Below are positions 57,564-64,000 of a stretch of DNA of 64,000 nucleotides, in pieces. Made by a program: the position numbers and the translations under genes. Numbering within the stretch: the stretch's first letter is position 1; each line of letters begins with the position of its first letter. The DNA comes from Leptodactylus fallax. Its lineage: Eukaryota > Chordata > Amphibia > Anura > Leptodactylidae. The DNA lies in contig CAMRHE010000333.1 in assembly GCA_947044405.1 (NCBI GenBank), forward strand, positions 682,001 through 746,000. The letters are read 5' to 3'. The notes below the pieces were generated by a model. It was not told where the DNA came from and did not search any database. It saw nothing but the letters and a program-made list of their open reading frames with translations.

Positions 57564-60488
57564 TCAGTTCTCTGTATGTAATGATCTCCGCTTAGGTCGG
57601 TGTTGGTTGTACAGCCTAACCGCGGTGGGGAGGAAAGACTTCCGATAGCGCTCCTTCTCACACCTAGGGTGGAGCAGTCGGTCACTGACAGTACTGCCCA
57701 GCGCAATCACAGTCTCATGCATGGGATGGGAGTTATTCTCCCGCATGGAGCTCACCACGGACAGTATCCTTCTGTCACCCACCACCTGCACTGGGTCCAG
57801 TGGGCTCCCCAGGACAGAGCTGGCCCTTCTAATCAGCTTGTCAAGTTTATTTCTGTCCCTGGTTGATATACTGCTCCCCCAGCAGGCCACTCCAAAGAAG
57901 ATGGCTGATGCCACTACCGAGTTGAAGAAAGTCCTAAGAAGTGCCCCCCGGATTCCAAAGGCTCTCAGCTTCCTAAGCAGGTAGAGCCTGCTGTGGCCCT
58001 TCCTGTACAGGGCCTCCATATGATCTGCCCAGTCCAGCTTATTATTAAGGAGCAGACCCAGGTACTTATAGGTGTTCACAATCTCGATGCCCGTCCCCAG
58101 GATGTCCACTGGTTTTGGAGGGCATCTGCCTTTACGGAAGTCCACCACCATCTCCTTGGTCTTCCCCGCGTTAATCTTCAGGTGGTTCTGGTGGCACCAG
58201 TCCACAAAAAAACAGTTCAGTTCTCTGTACTCCCTGTCATCATCGTCTGTGATGAGGCCCACTATTGCAGAGTCGTCAGAATACTTCTGTAGGTAGCAGC
58301 TGGATGAGTTGCACCTAAAATCAGCAGTGTACAGTGTGAAGAGGAAAGGGGCGAGAACCGTACCCTGAGGTGCCCCCGTATTACAGATCACGGTACCTGA
58401 CACACAGTCTTGGGCTCTCACGTATTGAGGTCGATTTGTGAGGTAGTCTAGGATCCAGTTGGAGAGGTGGTGGTCCACTCCAGCAAGGCCCAGCTTGTCT
58501 CTCAGTAACCTGGGCTGTATGGTGTTAAAAGCACTGGAGAAATCAAAGAACATTATTCTCACCGTGTTCCCTGGTTTTTCCAGGTGAGACAGAGCCCTGT
58601 GCAGAAGGTGGATGATGGCATCATCTACCCCAATGCCCAGTCGATAAGCAAACTGGAGAGGGTCCATAGCGGGGCTCACTAGAGGGCGAAGATGTGTGAG
58701 AACCAATCTCTCTAAGATCTTCATCAAGTGGGATGTCAGTGCTACAGGTCTGTAGTCGTTGAGGTCCATAGGGTGAGGTTTCTTTGGAACTGGTACCACA
58801 CAAGAAGATTTCCATAATTCAGGGACTATTTCCTGCCTCAGGCTCATATTATACATATATGTAATTATACCACACAGCTGGTCCCCACAAGTCTTAATTA
58901 GCCTTGCACTGATGTCATCTGGCCCTGCGGCTTTCCTCGCCTTGATCTTTTTCATCTCCTTCCTCACCTGGGCCCGTGTGAAGGTCAGACTGTGGTCAGA
59001 TAAAGACAGATTTCTGGATTTACTGGTCTGTTGGGAAGTAGCCACATGGGGTGAATGGGGTGAAGTCATTGTGGTGAGGGGAGCTGAAGGACATTCTGGG
59101 GTGGGAGGAGCTGGTGTGAGATCAAATCTGTTGAAGAATAGGTTTAGTTCATTAAGCCAGTTAACATCTGCCTCAATCTGGCAGACCGACTGTTTATGAC
59201 CCGAAATTGACTTAAGCCCCTCCCAGACCCCTCTTATGTCTTTTCTTTCCATTTGCTTTTCCATTTTTTCCTTATAACTGGCTTTTCCTTGCCTGATTAG
59301 ATGCCTCAGCTCCTTTTGTACTTCCCTCAACCCCTCCTTATCTCTTGTCCTGAATGCCATCTTTTTCTCCTTAAGTAGTGTTTTTATATCAGAGTTAATC
59401 CATGGTTTGTTGTTGGAGAAGCACCTCACCACTTTTGTGGGTACTGTGTTGTCCACACAAAAATTAATGTAGTCCGTTATGCAGTGTGTGAGTCCTTCTA
59501 TATCTTCTCCATACGAATCCTGCAAAACTTCCCATGCGGTTGTGTCAAAACAATCCCTCAGAGCCTCATCACTCTCCTCGGACCATATCCTCACTGTGCG
59601 GGTGACAGCTGGTTCTCTACGTACAAGTGGCTTGTACACAGGTCGAAGATGTACTAGGTTGTGATCCGATCTTCCCAGGGGCGGTAGGGCTGATGAGTTA
59701 TATGCCTCCCTCACGTTGGCAAAGAACAAGTCCAGTGTTTTGTTGTCTCTTGTGTGGCAGGTTACATACTGTGTGAAACTGGGAAGTGTGGATGATGGAG
59801 AGGCATGGTTGAAATCGCCAGACACAAGAAGGAGGGCCTGGGGGTGCTGAGACTGTAACTGGCTCAGCGTGGCTTGTAGGACCTCGCAGGCAGCGTCAGC
59901 TTTCACAGAGGGGGGGACATATGCAGCTATCACGATAACATGTGATAGTTCCCTTGGTAGATAGAAAGGTCTCATGCTCACAGCTAATAGTTCAATGTCC
60001 TTACAGCAAGTTTGCTCCTTAATCACAATGTGCCTAGGATTGCACCATCTATTATTCACAAACATTGCCAGCCCCCCTCCTTTCCTCTTACCGCTCTCCC
60101 TTGTCCTGTCTGCCCGAAGGAGTTTAAAACCATCCAAGGAGACCAGAGAGTCAGGAGTAACTTCAGTGAGCCAAGTCTCTGTAAGTAGCATCATGCTGCA
60201 CACCTGAAACTCCTGATGGTGCCTGGTGAGCGCTGTTAGTTCATCCATCTTGTTTGCAAGAGATCTCACATTACCCATAATGATGGAGGGAACAGTTGGT
60301 CGGTAACGCCTCTTTTTAATCCTCTGAAGAGTTCCTGCTCTGCAGCCCCTCCCCCGCTTTTTCTTTCTCCAGAGTTCTTGGGGGATGGGTGGGCAAATGG
60401 TATGCAGCCCTGTTGTTGTGACTCTAAGCTGCAGTAATTTCTCTCTTGTGTAGACAAAAGAAATGCCTGCAGACACAAGAGTCCCCAT
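57564..60488 (-). CDS. LINE endonuclease/reverse transcriptase, intact (974 aa)
   Basis: The protein would nick target DNA and prime reverse transcription of its own RNA. The apurinic-like endonuclease spans about residues 68-285: Asn73 in GNVRSLANK, Glu104 in LTETWL, GGGLAMFVNN (138-146), SGDFNH (Asp225, Asn227) and SDHN (Asp275, His276). The reverse transcriptase spans about 505-825: DYRPVAL, FFDFSSAFN (Asp649), GAPQGTVL and KYSDDS (Asp738, Asp739), with YSDD in place of YADD. A conserved C-terminal region ends KERYRKSFLPTAVRLYN. ATG 60488 is the first in-frame start. There are no stops or shifts and no separate ORF1. The copy looks coding-competent. Confidence 0.93.
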   Translation of the reverse strand: MGTLVSAGISFVYTREKLLQLRVTTTGLHTICPPIPQELWRKKKRGRGCRAGTLQRIKKRRYRPTVPSIIMGNVRSLANKMDELTALTRHHQEFQVCSMMLLTETWLTEVTPDSLVSLDGFKLLRADRTRESGKRKGGGLAMFVNNRWCNPRHIVIKEQTCCKDIELLAVSMRPFYLPRELSHVIVIAAYVPPSVKADAACEVLQATLSQLQSQHPQALLLVSGDFNHASPSSTLPSFTQYVTCHTRDNKTLDLFFANVREAYNSSALPPLGRSDHNLVHLRPVYKPLVRREPAVTRTVRIWSEESDEALRDCFDTTAWEVLQDSYGEDIEGLTHCITDYINFCVDNTVPTKVVRCFSNNKPWINSDIKTLLKEKKMAFRTRDKEGLREVQKELRHLIRQGKASYKEKMEKQMERKDIRGVWEGLKSISGHKQSVCQIEADVNWLNELNLFFNRFDLTPAPPTPECPSAPLTTMTSPHSPHVATSQQTSKSRNLSLSDHSLTFTRAQVRKEMKKIKARKAAGPDDISARLIKTCGDQLCGIITYMYNMSLRQEIVPELWKSSCVVPVPKKPHPMDLNDYRPVALTSHLMKILERLVLTHLRPLVSPAMDPLQFAYRLGIGVDDAIIHLLHRALSHLEKPGNTVRIMFFDFSSAFNTIQPRLLRDKLGLAGVDHHLSNWILDYLTNRPQYVRAQDCVSGTVICNTGAPQGTVLAPFLFTLYTADFRCNSSSCYLQKYSDDSAIVGLITDDDDREYRELNCFFVDWCHQNHLKINAGKTKEMVVDFRKGRCPPKPVDILGTGIEIVNTYKYLGLLLNNKLDWADHMEALYRKGHSRLYLLRKLRAFGIRGALLRTFFNSVVASAIFFGVACWGSSISTRDRNKLDKLIRRASSVLGSPLDPVQVVGDRRILSVVSSMRENNSHPMHETVIALGSTVSDRLLHPRCEKERYRKSFLPTAVRLYNQHRPKRRSLHTEN

Positions 60489-60673
60489 TTCAGCAGGACA
60501 AAAAGACAGATAAAAACAAAAAAAAAAGTATCACAAAGGTCCAATTCCAAGTCTTTGTTTCTTCATTTCTTCATAGTGTAAAGTCCATTAAGTAGAGAGA
60601 TAAAAAACAGACAGAGAAAGAAAAAATAAGAGAGAGAGAGTCTCAGAGCTGCCGACCAGGCAGCCACTTCAGC

Positions 60674-60686
60674 GGCGCCATCTTGG
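60674..60686 (-). promoter_or_regulatory. YY1-like site at LINE 5' end
   Basis: The minus strand reads CCAAGATGGCGCC at the inferred 5' terminus. AAGATGGCG matches the YY1 core; a site at the same position sets the transcription start in mammalian L1. Function here is inferred only. Confidence 0.45.
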
Positions 60687-60785
60687 AAAAAAATTAATCA
60701 ATATACAGCAAAAACAATGTACGTGTACTAACTACACTGAGAGTTCAACAAAATAGAATAATCCACATGCATAAAGCCTGTTCTA

Positions 60786-61154
60786 AGATAGGCCATGGCC
60801 CCACGTGGTGTAAACGCCATAGCAAAAACCGCAGAGTTTTACAGTCCCAGCAAAGTGGGACTGTAAAGCGAATCCCACTTCTAGCGAATCCCATCCAAAC
60901 ATTGCAGCAAAATACCCGCAGAGGAAATACTGCGATTTCCAAAACCGTTGCGTTTTTGGAAATCACAGCATGCCAATTATACCTACAGAAAAGCTAGTGG
61001 TTTCCCTAAAGGTATAATAGAAGCAGAAAGTCCACATAGGAGAACTCTGTGGACATTCACTGAAAAGCGCTGTGGGAAAAACCGCAATGCAGTTTCCACC
61101 GCAGTTTTTCCCACAGTGCTTTTTTGCTGCGACTCACTACGTGGGGCCTTATCC
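60786..61154. mobile_element. MITE of the 'aggccccac' family
   Basis: The left end is GATAGGCCATGGCCCCACGT and the right end (rc) is GGATAAGGCCCCACGTAG. The interior has imperfect inverted AAACCGCAGAGTTTT/CCGCAGTTTTTCCC blocks, GGGATTCGC-type sequence and TTCCCTAAAGGTATAAT. It is about 370 bp with no ORF. Confidence 0.75.
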
Positions 61155-61339
61155 ATAAAGTGTTAGTATTGCCCCTTCCAACCTATTGCCCATACAATCC
61201 TATTCAGACTTTTTCCCAAAGCATATTTACAAATGAAAGAAATTGGAAACATCTTGCATCTCAGAATAGTTTAAGTATAAGTATAAGGCCCAGTATATTT
61301 ACCAGGGTTCCAAACTTTTCAAGCTTGACAGCATATTAC

Positions 61340-61400
61340 ATATTTACATACTTGCATAGTAGATGAGGTTGGATGAAGATCTAGGTCCATTAAGTCCAAC
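61340..61400. repeat. Short interspersed-repeat fragment
   Basis: CATAGTAGATGAGGTTGGATG...GGTCCATTAAGTCCAACCTATTC has a small internal inverted pair (AGGTTGGA/TCCAACCT). I recall this as a common vertebrate repeat end but cannot name it safely. Confidence 0.4.
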
Positions 61401-62991
61401 CTATTCTTAGATAAAAACTCTGAAGAAGTTCTTTCATGTACAGTAGACACCTATGTAGCACATGGAGGGTATGATTTATTTCCAGTCTTGCACTTACCTT
61501 CCACTCAGATTGCAAAGTGTGCAGACCCCACACACACAACTCTATATCAGCTCTGTTCTTGGCCAATAAGTCCCCAGCACACATACACACGTACAAACAC
61601 TAGCAGTCAAAGGGTTTAAACACTGTAAGAAACAAGATTCTATAGAGTTTCTTCTGCTTCCTTAAGGGAAGGAATGAAAAAGTGTTGACTTGAACTTTTG
61701 GCTCTCGCAATGTAAACCCTTTTTATTTTAAGTCATGATTTTGGTAGACATCCATCCCCTCCTGCCTAACCGCATTAACTTTTTTTTTTAAAAAGGACGA
61801 GAGGTGAAAAACCTCAAACTTGCGGGTTTTTTTAAAGACCTAACAACTGGCACATAGTTGACAGTAAATCCCTTCTCCCCCAAAGCCCTGGACACTACTA
61901 TAAACCATGGCCCAGCACTTTCAGAACTACAATGAAAATTTCTACTCACTCACATTGCAAGATATTTTTTCCTTACTCAAGAAATGAAGCATGTTATTGC
62001 CATATTGCCTATTTCATTACAATTCTTATTTACAAGTGTCATTACAAGTATTTCATTCTGATGATCGGTGTGAGTCTTAAGGGTAAGACGTGCATCACTC
62101 ATATATTGATGACATAGCGCAGAGATCTATGCACTGATAACACTCTAGCAGGGCCCATTCATTTCCATGATTGGTGAGGGTCTCAGTATTCATACACTGC
62201 ACACTGATCTAGTCTTCATGTCATATCCTTGGGATATATACTCAATCTTAAAAAAGTACAGAACCACATACAGTTTATAAAATATTCCTAGCATGGAAGT
62301 ATTTTATAGAGTATTTTTCTTTTTTGTCTTGTAGCGGTAGAGAGAAGCTTAGCATCTGTAAAATTCCATATTGCTGCTTGTATTATCTCAGACTTTGCCG
62401 ACATGGTTGACTTTCCAGTATTCTGAAGAGAATAATCGCTTTTTAAAATGACTCTTTCTTTGCACTGTAGCTCCATTCAATATACATCTGTGAGTCACAT
62501 AAAACCCTTCTTCACTTCATTACAAGTAAGCTGAAATTTGGCTGTTTAAAATCCACTACACTCCATCCATAGTGAAATACTGAGGCGGGTAAAAATAAGT
62601 CTATAGACACAACAGCTTTTCTTTTCATTCACTGGGGACCTGATTTATTTTTATTCTTTCATGTGTCCACAACTTTGATTTATAGACTCATAGCTTGATT
62701 TTCAATTAAGATGGTTCTTAGATAAACAACTATTAATTCTGGTCACTACATAACTATGTCTTATGTCTGATTCTCACAGAACTGACTGAATTCCCAGCCA
62801 TCCTACAGCTAGATGACAGATAGATTGATTGGGTAAGATTAAAATGTCTCTTGAAAAATTGTATTGTCCATAAGGCTGGGAAATTGTTTACCTAAATCCT
62901 GCAATGATACACAGTAACATATACCGTACGTTATTTTATATTATGGTAGTAAAATTGACGATAATAGTTATAATTATTTGTATTTTTTAGA
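61401..62991. other. Unassigned DNA
   Basis: About 1.6 kb without a supported gene, repeat end or tandem structure. Confidence 0.5.
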
Positions 62992-63036
62992 TAGTAGTAG
63001 TAGTAGTAGTAGAAGTAATTGAGATTATTTATCAAA

Positions 63037-63083
<47 letters not shown>

Positions 63084-63085
63084 CT
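62992..63085. repeat. (TAG)n then (ATT)n microsatellite
   Basis: Six to seven TAG units are followed by a spacer and more than 13 ATT units. The reverse strand reads as a poly-Ile/Asn/Tyr artefact. Confidence 0.92.
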
Positions 63086-63182
63086 GCAATATTATTATTA
63101 TGAGTTTAAATATGTAGTTAAATTTTGCAGTCACATATATGAAAAAATCAATGTAGATTTTCTCCTTGTACTCACAAAGCTT

Positions 63183-63620
63183 TAACCCCTTCCATATATT
63201 GCATTTTTTTTTTTGTTTTGTTTTCCACCCAGCCTTCCAAAACCCATAACCATATCCATATATTTTTCTTTTTGCATATGAGGGCTCAGCTTCTCCAGAA
63301 CAAATTGTACTTCCTATTGACACCAATTAATAATGTATACGATGTATTAGGAAACCAGAAAAAAATTCTAAAGGGGTGTAATTGCAAAAAGGAAAACAAT
63401 GGCTTAAATGTCATGGTCTCAATTGACCGTGGCATCTAAGTTATTAACAGCCACAATGATTGCAGTCACTGTTCACGGATTATAGTGGCGGGTGCCTGCT
63501 ATATAACATAGATAGCACCCATAGTGTATCTCAAGGGATCAGCCCTTGAGCACTTTCCATACCCCCTGCCGACATTATGACATGCTGTACATATAGGTGA
63601 AATGTTAGGAAGAGGTTAAG
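63183..63620 (+). repeat. Old, shortened copy of interspersed repeat A
   Basis: It begins TTTAACCCCTTCCATATATTG, continues with T-rich sequence, ACCCATAACC and ATGAGGGCTC, and ends with ATTATGACATGCTGTACATA...AGGAAGAGGTTAAG. The order of blocks resembles the copy at 22095-26830, with a large internal deletion. Identity is low. Confidence 0.45.
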
Positions 63621-63899
63621 ACCAGTTAGATTTTGATTTATCACGCAAGATCAAATAATAAGGGTGAAGAAAAAGCAGATGAGACAAGGTACTTACAGTA
63701 ATTATTAGCATGGTGAAAAAGCTGGCTCCATCCTCGGAACATCTGTTTCTGCTTTTGGCAGGAGGCACACATTATGTCAAACAAGCATGAAAAACATGGC
63801 GGTAGCTGTAAGTCAATCATGGCCAGAAAACATATGAAGATATTCATTTATCTGTCAGACACTTTTAATGAGTGAGAGACATAGCATTATTTCACATCA

Positions 63900-64000
63900 G
63901 AAGAAAAAGCATTACAAAACTGGTGCCAGAATGAACAGACAAGTCAGTGGACAACAGAGCACCGGGAACAGGTAAGTATGCTTTTATATATCTCCCCCAA
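63900..64000 (+). repeat. Partial MITE core running off the window
   Basis: GTCAGTGGACAACAGAGCACCGGGAACAGGTAAGTATGC matches the CAGCGGACAACAG...GGGACAGGTGAGTATGC core of the MITE at 54590-54680. The element is cut by the window end. Confidence 0.6.

Larger units (their letters stand above)
57346..60686 (-). mobile_element. Apparently full-length CR1-superfamily (Rex1/L2-like) LINE
   Basis: On the minus strand the element starts at about 60686 with CCAAGATGGCGCC. It has a 5' UTR of about 200 bp, one ORF (60488-57564) and a 3' UTR of about 200 bp. The 3' end carries a small CCCCACTGTGGG hairpin, then ACTATTAAAGGACT and an (ATT)n tail (about 57349-57378). A microsatellite 3' tail and the protein motifs place it in the CR1/L2/Rex1 group; the exact clade is inferred. 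No clear target duplication was seen. Confidence 0.88.

Noticed and set aside
57600..60207. Plus-strand frames of 60-99 codons under the LINE
   Set aside because: Shadows of the minus-strand 974-codon ORF in other frames.
62931..63326. 131-codon minus-strand frame with long Ile/Tyr runs
   Set aside because: Mostly translation of the (ATT)n and (TAG)n microsatellite.

Overview
The window reads as repeat-rich, intergenic or intronic DNA from a vertebrate, most likely a frog or toad. This rests on the repeat mix, and no species marker was seen: several Tc1/mariner families, Penelope-like elements (PLEs), CR1/L2/Rex1-type and L1 LINEs, a tRNA-headed SINE, TTAA-flanked piggyBac-like MITEs, hAT-like elements and solo LTRs. 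No host protein-coding exon, rRNA gene or functional tRNA gene could be supported on either strand. The only long intact reading frames belong to transposable elements.

Region by region. 1-9.5 kb: an eroded PLE-like fragment, a minus-strand LTR remnant, a broken mariner (2130-3406), an internally deleted Tc1 (4571-5509), a CR1 endonuclease fragment, SINE pieces and a TTAA MITE (8993-9476). 9.5-16 kb: mostly unassigned DNA with a fold-back MITE. 16-18.4 kb: a deleted solo LTR, then a complete Tc1 with an intact transposase (CDS 17180-18199). 22.1-26.8 kb: a nested stack. An old 'cccctt-aaggac' repeat contains a second repeat, which contains a second complete Tc1 (CDS 23058-24080) and a hAT MITE with a perfect 8-bp target duplication. 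26.8-35 kb: two PLE copies. The larger one is split by a minisatellite-bearing hAT-like insert, and a solo LTR sits just downstream of its ORF. 37.1-38.8 kb: a third complete Tc1 (CDS 37337-38371, minus). 41-48.5 kb: three more solo LTRs, TTAA and other MITEs, and an L1 relic interrupted by PLE and LTR insertions. 49.5-55.1 kb: a large composite of hAT-like ends, an inverted minisatellite, TTAA MITEs and a near-perfect 213-bp palindrome. 57.3-60.7 kb: a LINE on the minus strand that looks full-length, with one uninterrupted 974-codon ORF. 60.7-64 kb: MITE and old repeat fragments.

The working machinery is therefore selfish. There are three intact DD34E transposases from three clearly different Tc1 lineages, each inside its own long terminal inverted repeats, and one intact endonuclease/reverse-transcriptase ORF. 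Everything else is non-autonomous or broken. Target-site duplications that can be read directly (TA, TTAA, 8-bp hAT, 5-bp LTR) allow the insertion order to be worked out in several places. Family names are from motif recognition only; no database search was possible.
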